Part shown: piece after piece, positions 1-8,264 of the stretch | Layout: the number at the start of each line of letters is the position of its first letter | Numbering within the stretch: the first letter of the stretch is position 1 | Assembly (NCBI GenBank): GCA_028703495.1 | Contig: JAQVMT010000010.1 | Location: 1 to 64,000 of the forward strand | Source: Clostridia bacterium | GTDB lineage: Bacteria; Bacillota; Clostridia; Christensenellales; CAG-314 | Length of the DNA: 64,000 nucleotides | Reading direction: 5' to 3' | Program-made: the position numbers and the translations under genes | Notes under the pieces: model-generated | The model's input: the letters and a program-made list of their open reading frames with translations, nothing else | The model's database searches: none | What the model was told of the DNA's origin: nothing

Positions 1-1
1 T

Positions 2-529
2 ATCGTGCATAGATTGGATAAGAATACAAGCGGCTTGATGGTGGTCGCTAAAAATGATGTCGCGCACAGGGCTCTTGCCGAGCAGATTTCGGATAAGCGT
101 TGCTGACGAATATACTATGCTTTGGTGGAGGGCGTAATAAAGGAGGACGAGGGCGTTATCGATCGACCTATCGGCAGGGACAAAAAGGACAGGAAGCTTA
201 TGGCTGTTGACGCCGACGGACGGAAAGCGGTTACGCTCTATAGCGTGGTGCAAAGATTTAGGGCAAATACCTTGGTTCGATTCGAGCTTAAGACGGGAAG
301 AACGCACCAAATCCGAGTGCATAGTAAGCTGATCGGACACCCCGTGGTCGGAGATCCGCAGTACGGCTTCAAGCGACAGCGTTTTAACCTGGCGGGACAG
401 CTGTTACACTCTAAGGAGTTGCATTTTACGCACCCCGTTACGGGTAAAAGTATGGACTTCGATTCGGAATTACCCGACTATTTCAAAAAAGTCTTGGATA
501 CTTTAACGAAAACCGATTTAATCGATTGA
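2..529 (+). pseudogene. RluD-family 23S rRNA pseudouridine synthase, 3' part, with in-frame stop
   Basis: The reading frame enters from the left edge and encodes the conserved RluA/RluD catalytic motif HRLDKNTSG (bases 8-34), whose Asp is the nucleophile. It continues through the family C-terminal motifs KTGRTHQIRVH and GHPVVGDPQYG. The frame is interrupted by TGA at 104-106, in the stretch ISDKRC-stop-RIYYALVEG, and continues in the same frame afterwards, so this is a nonsense change and not a frameshift. The affected position is normally a polar or charged residue. TGA is used as an ordinary stop elsewhere in the window (recN ends in TGA), which argues against recoding. Downstream initiation at TTG 122 could only give a catalytically dead fragment. 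Either this copy is inactivated or there is a sequence error. Such enzymes modify 23S rRNA helix 69 or related sites. Confidence 0.75.
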
Positions 530-554
530 CAGACGGTATTTTGTGTGCTAAAAT
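526..554 (+). promoter_or_regulatory. Sigma-A type promoter for the small membrane protein gene
   Basis: TTGACA at 526-531 and TAAAAT at 549-554 are separated by 17 bp. The -35 box overlaps the TGA stop of the preceding rluD-like gene. The next gene starts at 635. Confidence 0.65.
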
Positions 555-634
555 GACTTAGTTGTTTTGTGGCGTCTTTTTTCGACGGCATAAAATCAAA
601 GGTCGGGTTGCCCGATAATGTAAAGAGGTGAAAT

Positions 635-916
635 ATGCAAAAGGTTATTGAAAGAATTGTATTGATTCTTATATTAATATCGTTGGTTGTCGCCGTATTC
701 GGCATGGTTTTCGACAATTCGGTTGTTACATACGTCGGATTGGTTATTTTGATGGTTGCGGCTGTCGCGTATTCGGCGATTCAGGTTATTGTCTACATCA
801 AGAACACCGATGAAAAGCAGAATGTGCAATTGATGATATTCGCGATTATAACCGTTGTCGTGGCTATCGCCATTCTTTGTTTGGGATTGCTTATGATGAC
901 CGGCAAATTACTATAG
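635..916 (+). CDS. Small three-helix membrane protein of unknown function
   Basis: A 93-residue protein made almost entirely of three hydrophobic segments (about residues 7-27, 31-55 and 66-90), with a short polar loop containing KNTDEKQN between the second and third. The ATG is preceded by AGAGGTG at a good distance. It has its own promoter upstream and an intrinsic terminator downstream, so it appears to be a single-gene transcript. I do not recognise the family and no catalytic residues are apparent. It could be a small accessory or stress membrane protein. Confidence 0.7.
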   Translation: MQKVIERIVLILILISLVVAVFGMVFDNSVVTYVGLVILMVAAVAYSAIQVIVYIKNTDEKQNVQLMIFAIITVVVAIAILCLGLLMMTGKLL

Positions 917-939
917 TACGATTTTTATTATTAATTTAA

Positions 940-960
940 GGGCGGAGTCGCCCTTTTTTT
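940..960 (+). terminator. Intrinsic terminator after the small membrane protein gene
   Basis: Stem GGGCG (940-944) / CGCCC (949-953) with a GAGT loop, followed by a run of seven T. Confidence 0.85.
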
Positions 961-1035
961 ATTCCCTTTTTGCTTTTTTATTTGAGGTAATTGAAAGCAA
1001 GTAGTTTATTAAGGTATTTTTTTTGCGGTCTAAAA

Positions 1036-1041
1036 TATAAT
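1036..1041 (+). promoter_or_regulatory. Possible -10 box just ahead of the start at 1047
   Basis: TATAAT lies only 5 bp upstream of the ATG at 1047, and no Shine-Dalgarno sequence is visible before that ATG. No good -35 box is found 17 bp upstream (AT-rich, no TTGACA). If used, this would give a leaderless or nearly leaderless mRNA. Confidence 0.3.
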
Positions 1042-1046
1042 TTAAC

Positions 1047-1769
1047 ATGAGTAATAATTGCGATGGATTTGTCGATTACAAAAAATCTATTTTCGGTTTT
1101 ACTGTCGCTTGTGCGATAGTGCTTCTTTTTTCACTGATTTCTACGGCAATAGTATATGGAAATGCGCAGGTAAAGGAGCGCAGGCTCGTCTTCGACGGCG
1201 TGGATTATTACCTTGTTTGTGTGAGTGCGGACGGGAAAAGTGAGATTTTTTTCGAGGAAATACGGGCGGTGGGCGGTGCAGGTTATAGGTTTGCATACTG
1301 CGACCAAAGCTATGCCGTGTTGTCCGTTTACGAAAGCGGCGAAAAGGCAGAGAGCGTTGCCGAAAAAGTCGCGGTTTTTAGCCCTTCGACCGCGATAACT
1401 TCATTTGACATAGACACAAAATTGCAATGTGACAAAAAGACCGTTCAGCTGTGCAAGGGGCTGATAATCCAAGCTCAAAAGCTGGCGATCGCTTTGGTTT
1501 CGGCTAACGTAGAATTGGACAAACAACTTATCGATACGGCATACATCGGGACTATATTGGACGAGGGCAAGAAAACAATCGATACCTTGACCGCGCAGTT
1601 TACGGACGATTGCGCGGAAACGCTCGACTTTGCAAGAACGGTCGGTGGCTTAGCTGCGCAAGCGGTACAGCTTTTCGACAAGGACGCCGACAACGCGGTA
1701 TTCAAATACATTTGCGCTTCCTTTGTGTGCGGCGTATATCAGGCGATTTGTGTTCTGTCACAAGTCTAG
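1047..1769 (+). CDS. Membrane-anchored protein, possibly SPOR-like
   Basis: A 240-residue protein with a short cytoplasmic N-terminus, one membrane segment (about residues 15-38) and an outside domain. The segment around residues 70-110 (GGAGY...YAVLSVYESGEKAESVA) has the rhythm of a SPOR domain: a beta strand containing VGGAGY, a second strand with VLSVY, and then a helix rich in A and E. SPOR domains bind denuded glycan strands at division sites. The rest is helical with no recognisable motif. The assignment is by eye and tentative. No ribosome binding site is visible, and a TATAAT box sits directly upstream. Confidence 0.6.
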   Translation: MSNNCDGFVDYKKSIFGFTVACAIVLLFSLISTAIVYGNAQVKERRLVFDGVDYYLVCVSADGKSEIFFEEIRAVGGAGYRFAYCDQSYAVLSVYESGEKAESVAEKVAVFSPSTAITSFDIDTKLQCDKKTVQLCKGLIIQAQKLAIALVSANVELDKQLIDTAYIGTILDEGKKTIDTLTAQFTDDCAETLDFARTVGGLAAQAVQLFDKDADNAVFKYICASFVCGVYQAICVLSQV

Positions 1770-1887
1770 TATGACTGGGTATTTTGTTTGTGCGATTCGC
1801 TTCGGAGTCAAAGAGTAGACAACGATGCGCCCTTATCGGCTTCAAGGTGTTTTAAGGGAGCGTAAGCTTAGCAGGCGAGGGGGAGTT

Positions 1888-2979
1888 ATGGAGTATTCTG
1901 TGGGAATAGTGGGTTTCGGCAACCTCGGGCGCGAGCTTGTGCGCGTTTTTTGCGCGGACGAGAACTGCAAAAGCTGTTTCGTATTTTCGAGAAGGGAGGT
2001 AGTTGACGAGTTTGCGCTCTTTTGCGACCTTTGCGATTCCGTAAGCCTCGGGCGCGATAAGGATACAAACACAAAGGGAAATACTGATTATCAAAAAGCA
2101 GTCGAAGGCGAAGGGAGGACTTCGAGCATGAGCGGCGATAATACTAACAGCAACGGTGCGGTCAATTGCAAAAGCGTCAAGGGAAAAGCGGTTTTATGTA
2201 AAGCTGCCGATATTATGAAATACAAAGGGGAATGCGACTTTTTGGTTTTGGCAGTGGGAAGTCGGAATGAGTTGCAGAAAACTGCGTACGAATTGGGCGC
2301 ACATTTCAACCTAATCGACACCTATGACAACCACGGTGATGCTATCGAGTATGTTTCTCGGCTGAACGAGATATGCAAAGGCAACCTTACATCGGCAATA
2401 TGCTGTTTCGGGTGGGATCCGGGCTTGCTTTCCTTGATGCGGGCGGTAATCGGCGGCGTTATGGACTGCCGCGCTGTTTGTGTGTGGGGGAAAGGTGCGA
2501 GCTTGGGACATACTCAGGCACTCAAGAGCGTGGAGGGCGTGGCGGACGGCTTGCAAATAACTCAACCTAAAAGGTTTATTCGCCGTTTGGTGCGCAGGGG
2601 AAAGACGTCGTCGAGGGAATTGCATAAGCGTATTTGCTATGTTTGCGCAGAAAAAGGCTATGCCAAAAACGAGTTGGCAAGAAAAATCAGAGCAATTCCG
2701 GACTATTATAAGGGTTATGCCACTTCTGTTCGTTTTACCTCGTTGTCGAGTATCGACAGGCGAAAAAACGATACGGCTCACGGCGGTAGAGTATTTGCAG
2801 AGAACAAAGGTATTTGTATGAGCTTTTCGGTGCGCACCTCGTCCAACGCCCGACTTACCGCAAGTTGCGTAAAATTGGCATCGAGCGCACTATTAAAATA
2901 CATAGGCAAGGACTATGGTGCAAAAACCGTATTGGATATTCCCGTGCGCGATTTAAAAGATTGCGAGGGCTGTCTTTAA
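1888..2979 (+). CDS. ddh: meso-Diaminopimelate D-dehydrogenase (Ddh-type)
   Basis: Ddh makes meso-DAP in one step from tetrahydrodipicolinate with NADPH and ammonia, supplying peptidoglycan and lysine. The N-terminal Rossmann motif VGIVGFGNLG is at residues 5-14. Further family signatures follow: a TYDNH segment in place of the usual FDTH, GWDPG, and WGKGASLGHTQALKSVEGV. The protein has 363 residues against about 325 for characterised enzymes. The extra length is a polar low-complexity insertion (about residues 60-105, rich in D, N, T, G, S) in the cofactor domain, not expected to be structured. The start was placed at ATG 1888, preceded by GCGAGGGGG; an in-frame start at 1825 would add a basic non-homologous stretch. 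Confidence in the family is good; activity with the insertion is inferred. Confidence 0.8.
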   Translation: MEYSVGIVGFGNLGRELVRVFCADENCKSCFVFSRREVVDEFALFCDLCDSVSLGRDKDTNTKGNTDYQKAVEGEGRTSSMSGDNTNSNGAVNCKSVKGKAVLCKAADIMKYKGECDFLVLAVGSRNELQKTAYELGAHFNLIDTYDNHGDAIEYVSRLNEICKGNLTSAICCFGWDPGLLSLMRAVIGGVMDCRAVCVWGKGASLGHTQALKSVEGVADGLQITQPKRFIRRLVRRGKTSSRELHKRICYVCAEKGYAKNELARKIRAIPDYYKGYATSVRFTSLSSIDRRKNDTAHGGRVFAENKGICMSFSVRTSSNARLTASCVKLASSALLKYIGKDYGAKTVLDIPVRDLKDCEGCL

Positions 2980-3292
2980 TAATTAAGCGAGCTTCATTCG
3001 GTAGCTTTTGTCTAAGCTTCGAATACTTTAGGATCTGCATTGCCGCAGTGGGCTTTTCATGCAAGTGCCTTTTGTGGTATATAACTTCTAATTATACCTG
3101 ATTACTGAAATACGCTACTAATTGCAGGAGTGGAGTTTGCTTACAATTACTTCACCTGTCATATAATTTCTGCATTAATACTTGCCATACTCATTTATGA
3201 TTAAGGTGCTTCTTATAGCAAGATTTGTCAATTAACTCAATTAACTTTTGCTTTATATGCCCAAGTAATTTTGAATTATAGGACAAAAACTC
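2980..3292 (+). other. Intergenic region without recognisable gene
   Basis: AT-rich sequence between ddh and the rpmE promoter. Only short imperfect hairpins are visible (for example 3125-3162). No tRNA, riboswitch or convincing ORF was found. Confidence 0.5.
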
Positions 3293-3321
3293 TTGACAGC
3301 AGTAATTTTTGCTGATATAAT
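3293..3321 (+). promoter_or_regulatory. Strong sigma-A promoter of rpmE
   Basis: Consensus TTGACA (3293-3298), 17-bp spacer, consensus TATAAT (3316-3321). The ribosomal protein gene starts 45 bp further on. Confidence 0.85.
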
Positions 3322-3365
3322 TGTTCGGTACGTTAGGTGTACAATACGGTAAGGAGAAACGGGAT

Positions 3366-3578
3366 ATGAAAGAAAACATACATCCACAATACTATGAAGT
3401 GACTGTTGTATGCGCATGCGGTGAAACCTTCAAAACAGGCTCCACCAAAAAAGCCGATACAATAAGAGTTGATATTTGTAACAAATGCCACCCCTTCTTC
3501 ACAGGTAAGCAAAAGCTTGTGGATACCGGCGGACGTGTTGACAAATTTAAGAAAAGATACAACATCGAACAAAAATAA
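3366..3578 (+). CDS. rpmE: 50S ribosomal protein L31, zinc-binding type
   Basis: A 70-residue L31. It begins [20 protein letters not shown] and retains the CxC...CxxC ligand set (CAC near residues 16-18, CNKC near 37-40) of the zinc-containing C+ form. It ends in the basic tail [10 protein letters not shown]31 bridges the 50S and 30S subunits. The start ATG 3366 has AAGGAG at 3351-3356; the longer frame from 3321 overlaps the promoter and is not used. The gene stands alone between a consensus promoter and a terminator. Confidence 0.95.
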   Translation: MKENIHPQYYEVTVVCACGETFKTGSTKKADTIRVDICNKCHPFFTGKQKLVDTGGRVDKFKKRYNIEQK

Positions 3579-3589
3579 TGAAATAGAAG

Positions 3590-3611
3590 ATCGGCTAAAC
3601 GCCGATTTTTT
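3590..3611 (+). terminator. Intrinsic terminator of rpmE
   Basis: Stem ATCGGC (3590-3595) / GCCGAT (3601-3606) with loop TAAAC, followed by a T-rich run. Confidence 0.85.
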
Positions 3612-3670
3612 ATTTGCCGTTTTAGTTTGTAGCGCAACTAAAAAACATTATAAAAAATATGCAAAAATGA

Positions 3671-3699
3671 TTGCATAAATTCTGTTATTGCTGTATAAT
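3671..3699 (+). promoter_or_regulatory. Promoter of the argR-recN unit
   Basis: TTGCAT (3671-3676), 17-bp spacer, TATAAT (3694-3699). The leader to argR is about 195 nt. It contains short hairpins, such as GGCTATTCGCC around 3788-3798, but no convincing ORF. Confidence 0.65.
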
Positions 3700-3899
3700 A
3701 ATACCAATAATTTTTCATTAAGGTATGCACCCATCGAATTCAAAGGACGGAGCGAACGAGAAGCGATCTGTGATCGGCTTAATAAATGGCTATTCGCCAT
3801 AGAGGAAATACACCGAAAAGGCGTATACGAAAGGGCGTTCGTTTCTTCGCGCATAAAAAATCGGGCATTATCGTTATGAATTGCCGTGGAGGTATGTAA

Positions 3900-4355
3900 A
3901 TGGTATCACGAAGCACTCGCCAATCGAAGATATTGGATATTGTCGTATCCAATGATATTGAAACGCAGGATGAGCTGGTTGCCGAACTGAATAAGTACGG
4001 ATACAGAGTGACTCAAGCCACAATTTCCAGAGATATCAAGGAATTGGGACTGATTAAGGCGTTGAATGAGAACAACAAGTACAAGTACGTTATGGGTAGG
4101 GCATCCGAGTTTAAGATTTCGAACAAGCTTATTAATGTATTCAAAGAGGCTGTTATCGGACTTACTGCTGTTAACAATATGCTTGTTATACGCACCCTTG
4201 AAGGCTGCGGAGAGGCAATCGGAATGGTTATCGACAGAATGAATCCCGTGGAATCCTTGGGCTGTATCTCGGGCGACGACACGGTTTTGATTATTACGAA
4301 AAACAATGAAGAAGTGACCAAGCTTACAGAGAAGCTGGCTAGGATAATCGAATAA
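3900..4355 (+). CDS. argR: Arginine repressor ArgR/AhrC
   Basis: A 151-residue ArgR. The N-terminal winged helix contains the family signature YRVTQATISRDIKELGL, whose SRD sits in the recognition helix. The C-terminal hexamerisation and arginine-binding domain includes the segment GCGEAIGMVIDRM and GCISGDDTVLII, matching the usual pattern with a GDDT loop that contacts arginine. It controls arginine biosynthesis and catabolism genes as an arginine-dependent hexamer. ATG 3900 follows GGAGG with good spacing. recN follows 16 bp later, the classic Firmicutes pairing. Key residues look intact. Confidence 0.95.
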   Translation: MVSRSTRQSKILDIVVSNDIETQDELVAELNKYGYRVTQATISRDIKELGLIKALNENNKYKYVMGRASEFKISNKLINVFKEAVIGLTAVNNMLVIRTLEGCGEAIGMVIDRMNPVESLGCISGDDTVLIITKNNEEVTKLTEKLARIIE

Positions 4356-4371
4356 AAGAGGGCGTTGTAAG

Positions 4372-6054
4372 ATGCTACAAAGGCTTGCAATTAGAAACGT
4401 TGCGCTTATCGACTTTGTCGAGATGGAGTTTTGCCAGGGTTTAAATGTGTTGAGTGGCGAAACGGGATCTGGAAAATCCGTGATTGCCGACGCTATCTGT
4501 TTCGTTTTGGGTGAGCGTGCGGACAAAAGCATGATAAAGCACGGCAAAGACTACTGTCTTGTCGAGGCTTTTTTTTGTGTACAGCCGCATGAAAGAGTCT
4601 GCGACATATTGAAAGAGTTGGATTTATACGAAACCGATGATTTGATTTTGAGCCGCAAATTTACTCAAGGCGGCAAAAGCGAGATTCGTATCAACGGCAG
4701 AGTGGTAACCTTGGCAATTTTACGGGAGATCACCGCGAATTTGGTGGATGTATTCGGTCAGAGCGAGCATCAGTGTTTCTTAAAAAAGGAAGCGCACAAG
4801 GATGCTATCGATGAATTTGCCGAGGATAATTCCGAGCTTGCGGCGTTTGGCGATGCGTTGAAGGAATACAAAAGACTTTTGGGCGAGCTTAAGTCCTTCG
4901 GCGGCAACGACAAAGAGCGCAACCGCAAAATGGAGCTTTTGGAGTACGAAATAAAGGAGATTGAACGCGCTAATTTGGACTCCGAGGAGGAGAAGGAGCT
5001 TATCGCTAAGCGAAGTCGTATGCTCAATGCCGAACGGCTGGCGAACGGATTGGGTTGCGCGGAGAATGCCGTGGGTGAGAACGCGCTTTCTTCGGTTGGA
5101 GAAGCGTTAACCGAATTGCGACCGTTGATTAAATACGATTCGGATTTAGAGGACCTCGACAAGAGGTTGGACTCTGTCAAGTACGAATTGAGGGACATTT
5201 ATGAGAGCTTGGCTCAAATGCGGGCGAGCTGCGATTATTCGCCTGCGGAACTGGAAGCCGTCGAGGAACGGCTGGAGGTATACAAGTCGCTCAAGCGCAA
5301 ATACGGCGATTCGGTCGAGGATATTCTTGTGTATTGGGAGGGCATTGACGCCGAGTACAAGCGTTTGCAAAATGCCTCCGTCGGTATCGCCCGACTTGAG
5401 GAGCAGATAAAAAGCCAAAAACGTGCCGTTTACGACAGGGGAATCGAGCTAAGTCGTTTAAGACAGAGCAAAGCCAAGGAGCTTTCAAGCTTGATAGAGA
5501 GGGAATTGGGCGAGCTGGGTATGAAAAACGCCAAGCTGGAGGCAAGTTTTCTGCCGATCGACCAAGCAGATTTTTTGGAGCGATGTGACGAGAGTGGCTT
5601 GGATGATGTGGAGTTTTTGATGTCCGCGAACCTAGGAGAGCCGTTGAAGCCGTTGATAAAGGTCATAAGCGGCGGAGAAATGAGCAGATTTATGCTTGCC
5701 GTTAAGAATATTACGGCAAAGCTCGAGCGGATCCCGACGATGCTGTTCGATGAAATTGACACGGGCATAAGTGGCAAAATGGCAGAGGTCGTCGCTTGGA
5801 AGTTGTCGAAAATCTCCCGAGATTATCAGTGCTTGGTTATTACCCACCTTGTGCAGCCTATGGCGGTCGCCGACAGGCAATTTGTCATTGAAAAGACCGA
5901 AAAGGACGGAGCTACGCTGACTTCGGTTGCCGCCGTCGAGGGCGAAAGCAGAATTGCCGAACTTGCAAGGGTTTTGGGCGGCGATGCTTTGAATTCTCAA
6001 CCGCTTGCGCGCGAGTTTTTGAAGTGGGGAGAGGAACTGCGTAAAAAAGCTTGA
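4372..6054 (+). CDS. recN: DNA repair protein RecN
   Basis: A 560-residue SMC-like ATPase that acts early in double-strand break repair. Walker A GETGSGKS is at residues 29-36. A central coiled coil spans roughly 160-360. The C-terminal half carries the ABC signature ISGGEMSRFMLAVK, Walker B TMLFDEIDTGISG and the H-loop ITHLVQPMA. Length and motif order match RecN. It follows argR directly and probably shares its promoter. It starts at ATG 4372 with AGAGGG upstream. No defect seen. Confidence 0.95.
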   Translation: MLQRLAIRNVALIDFVEMEFCQGLNVLSGETGSGKSVIADAICFVLGERADKSMIKHGKDYCLVEAFFCVQPHERVCDILKELDLYETDDLILSRKFTQGGKSEIRINGRVVTLAILREITANLVDVFGQSEHQCFLKKEAHKDAIDEFAEDNSELAAFGDALKEYKRLLGELKSFGGNDKERNRKMELLEYEIKEIERANLDSEEEKELIAKRSRMLNAERLANGLGCAENAVGENALSSVGEALTELRPLIKYDSDLEDLDKRLDSVKYELRDIYESLAQMRASCDYSPAELEAVEERLEVYKSLKRKYGDSVEDILVYWEGIDAEYKRLQNASVGIARLEEQIKSQKRAVYDRGIELSRLRQSKAKELSSLIERELGELGMKNAKLEASFLPIDQADFLERCDESGLDDVEFLMSANLGEPLKPLIKVISGGEMSRFMLAVKNITAKLERIPTMLFDEIDTGISGKMAEVVAWKLSKISRDYQCLVITHLVQPMAVADRQFVIEKTEKDGATLTSVAAVEGESRIAELARVLGGDALNSQPLAREFLKWGEELRKKA

Positions 6055-6213
6055 CAAAGGAAGTGAGGTAACGTTATCGATACCATGTGTGTTACATGTT
6101 GGCAAGTGGGGCTGCGCTTGAGGGATAAATTTATATAATTGTGCGGCATTTGTGACTTTACATAGCTTTTATTGAGGAATTTGGCGGTAATTTTCGTTAT
6201 TGCCTACAAACAC

Positions 6214-6242
6214 TTGACAAAATGCTTTTCTTGCATTACAAT
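6214..6242 (+). promoter_or_regulatory. Promoter of the FMN riboswitch-ribU transcript
   Basis: TTGACA (6214-6219), 17-bp spacer, TACAAT (6237-6242). The riboswitch begins almost at the predicted start point. Confidence 0.8.
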
Positions 6243-6405
6243 GCTTGCGTTCCTTGGGGTAAGGTGAAATTCCTTGATCGACAGTGATGGCGCGTTGGCT
6301 GTGGCGACACAATTCAAAGCCGTGCGCGTTAAGTCTGTGAGCGAAAGCTGATTTGGTGAGAATCCAAAACCGACGGTAAAGTCCGGATGAAAAGAGGTTG
6401 CAAGC
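6243..6405 (+). ncRNA. FMN riboswitch (RFN element)
   Basis: The conserved RFN blocks appear in order: GGGGTAAGGTGAAATTCC (6256-6273), a GATCGACAGTGATGG block, a variable arm, TGAGCGAAAGC, GATTTGGTGAGAATCC, then ACCGACGGTAAAGTCCGGATG and the terminal AAGAGG. Helix P1 pairs GCTTGC (6243-6248) with GCAAGC (6400-6405). It lies between a promoter and an intrinsic terminator upstream of the riboflavin transporter gene, the arrangement expected for transcriptional control: FMN bound favours termination. Confidence 0.95.
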
Positions 6406-6410
6406 CGCTT

Positions 6411-6434
6411 TCCGCCCTTGGGCGGATTTTTTTT
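6411..6434 (+). terminator. Riboswitch-controlled terminator
   Basis: Stem TCCGCC (6411-6416) / GGCGGA (6421-6426), then eight T. It lies immediately 3' of the FMN aptamer and before ribU. Confidence 0.9.
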
Positions 6435-6478
6435 GGTTTGAACTGAATTTCTGTCGCGTTCCCAATGTCGAGGTGTAT

Positions 6479-7249
6479 ATGGACGAACAGAATCAAAGCT
6501 GTGTTGCGGAAAGTACACAGAGAAAGCAAGTATCGAAAAACACGGCATTCGGTGCCGATTGCGGTACGGACTGCGTTGAAAAAGGATGCGGTAAGACGAA
6601 AAGCGGGTCTACGTCGAGTAAGAAAACTTTTTGGCTCAAATCGGCGCGTGCGATTGCAAAAGTGGGAATACTAACTGCGATTGCGGTTGTGCTTTATATG
6701 ATACGGATACCGTTGCCGTTTATTTTTCCCGCATTTTTGGAGATGCAAATATCCGAGCTGCCGGCGTTGCTTGCAGGCTTTGCTATGGGACCTGTTGCAG
6801 GTTGCGTAGTTGTCGTGCTTAAAACGCTGTTGAGACTTATAATATTACCGACAACGAGCTTCGGCGTCGGAGAAGTCGGCGATATTGTCATGGGCTGTGT
6901 GTTTGTGGTGGTCTCGTGGGCGGTTTACAGAATTGTGTCAGGCGTGGCTCTTCACGTCAAAACCTCCAAAAAGGGTGCGGTATGGGGACTTATTACGGGT
7001 GCGGTCGCGACTGTTGTCGCCGCATTGTTATTAAATCGGTTCTTATTGATTCCCACCTACACCCGTTTGTATGGATTGGAGGGTGTTTTGGGGCTGTTGC
7101 GTGCAGTTTTTCCCAAAATAACCGAGGAAAACCTCTACGCTTATTACCTGCCGCTGTCGGTACTGCCGTTTAACATAATACGCTGTGCGCTGTCGGCAAC
7201 AATAACGTTTTTCACATATAAGAAACTGAGCCGCCTTTTGCATTGGTAA
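6479..7249 (+). CDS. ribU: ECF transporter riboflavin-binding S component RibU
   Basis: A 256-residue membrane protein, the riboflavin-specific S subunit of an energy-coupling factor transporter. After a polar, Cys/Lys/Ser-rich N-terminal extension of about 55 residues come six hydrophobic segments beginning KVGILTAIAVVLYMIRIPLP. The family's substrate loop near helix 1 (FPAFLEMQISELPALLAGFAMGP in outline) is present, as is the Pro/Asn-rich end (YYLPLSVLPFNIIRCALS). Riboflavin specificity is supported independently by the FMN riboswitch. Start ATG 6479 has GAGGTG just upstream; the in-frame ATG at 6398 lies inside the riboswitch and is not credible. The ECF ATPases and T subunit are not in this window. 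Confidence 0.9.
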   Translation: MDEQNQSCVAESTQRKQVSKNTAFGADCGTDCVEKGCGKTKSGSTSSKKTFWLKSARAIAKVGILTAIAVVLYMIRIPLPFIFPAFLEMQISELPALLAGFAMGPVAGCVVVVLKTLLRLIILPTTSFGVGEVGDIVMGCVFVVVSWAVYRIVSGVALHVKTSKKGAVWGLITGAVATVVAALLLNRFLLIPTYTRLYGLEGVLGLLRAVFPKITEENLYAYYLPLSVLPFNIIRCALSATITFFTYKKLSRLLHW

Positions 7250-7287
7250 ACGGCAATTTGCCGACCTTCGAGTGGGGGGTAATTCGA

Positions 7288-7518
7288 CACGGTTGTCGGA
7301 ATTGACTATACTGTTACAGCATTTGCGGAAGCTTGAAGCCGATATAGGTTTGACTATTTGCACGGTTGTCGGAATTGGCAATTATGTCATTACACTAGCG
7401 ACTGGTTGGAACAGTAGAGGTTTGGTTGGTCGCGTTAATGTCGGAAACTACGAAAAAGTTACGCTTGCGACTTTTGCGCCGATAGAGGTTTGACAGTTTG
7501 CACGGATTTGGAAATTAA
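7288..7518 (+). repeat. Degenerate direct repeats in the ribU-tsaE gap
   Basis: The 17-mer CACGGTTGTCGGAATTG occurs at 7288 and 7361. A block of about 39 bp beginning GCCGATATAGGTTTGAC at 7338 recurs, diverged, at 7478 (offset 140 bp). No ORF or RNA signature explains it. Confidence 0.7.
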
Positions 7519-7545
7519 TTTTCGGATAGGTTGACGGAGCGGAAT

Positions 7546-7974
7546 ATGGAAGTATATTTGACGAAATCCGCAGAGGATACATTTAGGTTGGGCAAGGCTT
7601 TGGCAAAAAAGCTGGAGTCGTCGGACGTCGTTCTTTTGGGCGGCGAGCTAGGCGCGGGCAAGACGGTGTTTACAAAGGGAATTGCCGAGGGATTGGGTGT
7701 ATGCGACCTGATAACAAGTCCTACCTTCGCGCTCCATAACAGTTATTCCGGTAATCTTATTCTCAACCATTTTGATTTTTATCGCATCACCGATGAAAGC
7801 GAGCTTTATGCGGTCGGCTTGGAGGAGTACTTCTTCGGCGGAAGCGTTTGCGTTGTCGAATGGTGGGAAAACGTCAAAGGGCTTTTTAAAGGAAAGCGAT
7901 GTACCTTGGTGCAAATTGAAAAGACCTCCGACAGGGAACGCCTTATTACAATTGACAAGGACTTCGTTTTGTAA
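7546..7974 (+). CDS. tsaE: tRNA threonylcarbamoyladenosine biosynthesis ATPase TsaE
   Basis: A 142-residue P-loop protein that cycles the TsaBD complex during t6A37 modification of ANN-decoding tRNAs. Walker A is GGELGAGKTVFTKG (about residues 32-45). The family segments SPTFALHNSY, HFDFYRI and VEWWEN (the conserved W/EWxE motif) follow in order. ATG 7546 has GGAGCGG upstream; a start at 7531 would give a non-homologous stub. tsaB fused to rimI follows 290 bp later, so the t6A genes are clustered though separated by a repeat-containing gap. Confidence 0.92.
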   Translation: MEVYLTKSAEDTFRLGKALAKKLESSDVVLLGGELGAGKTVFTKGIAEGLGVCDLITSPTFALHNSYSGNLILNHFDFYRITDESELYAVGLEEYFFGGSVCVVEWWENVKGLFKGKRCTLVQIEKTSDRERLITIDKDFVL

Positions 7975-8079
7975 TTTTTAAAGGTATCTCTATTTGGCTT
8001 TTAATTCTAAAGAAGGCGCAGGTAATATTATTGCAAAAGGGATATCCGTAGTTAGGCTCGATTATCGATTCATTTGGAT

Positions 8080-8236
8080 GAGCGGCGCGGTGCTATCCAA
8101 TATCGGAATCCTTCGCTGTTTTCACGTATCGGGATTTTGAGCGGAGGGGATCTCCTATCGGGACTTTGCGCGGCGCGGTGTTTTGTATCGGTTATCCGTT
8201 TATAACGGTCGGTTTCTCGTGTTACCGCTTTGCGCG
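8080..8236 (+). repeat. Short diverged repeats in the tsaE-tsaB gap
   Basis: The word TATCGGGATTTTGAGCGG (8128 region) recurs as TATCGGGACTTTGCGCGG about 30 bp on. GCGGCGCGGTG occurs twice, followed by a third partial copy GCGCGGT. This resembles decayed tandem duplication. Confidence 0.5.
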
Positions 8237-8264
8237 GTATGAGGTTAAATAAAAAGGGGCAACT

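Noticed and set aside
104-106. TGA recoding (Trp, Gly or selenocysteine)
   Set aside because: Other genes, such as recN, end at TGA with normal family length, and no SECIS-like structure was noticed after the codon.
3688-3879. 63-codon frame between rpmE and argR
   Set aside because: It starts with a TTG that overlaps the argR promoter, has no SD and no recognisable similarity; treated as leader sequence.
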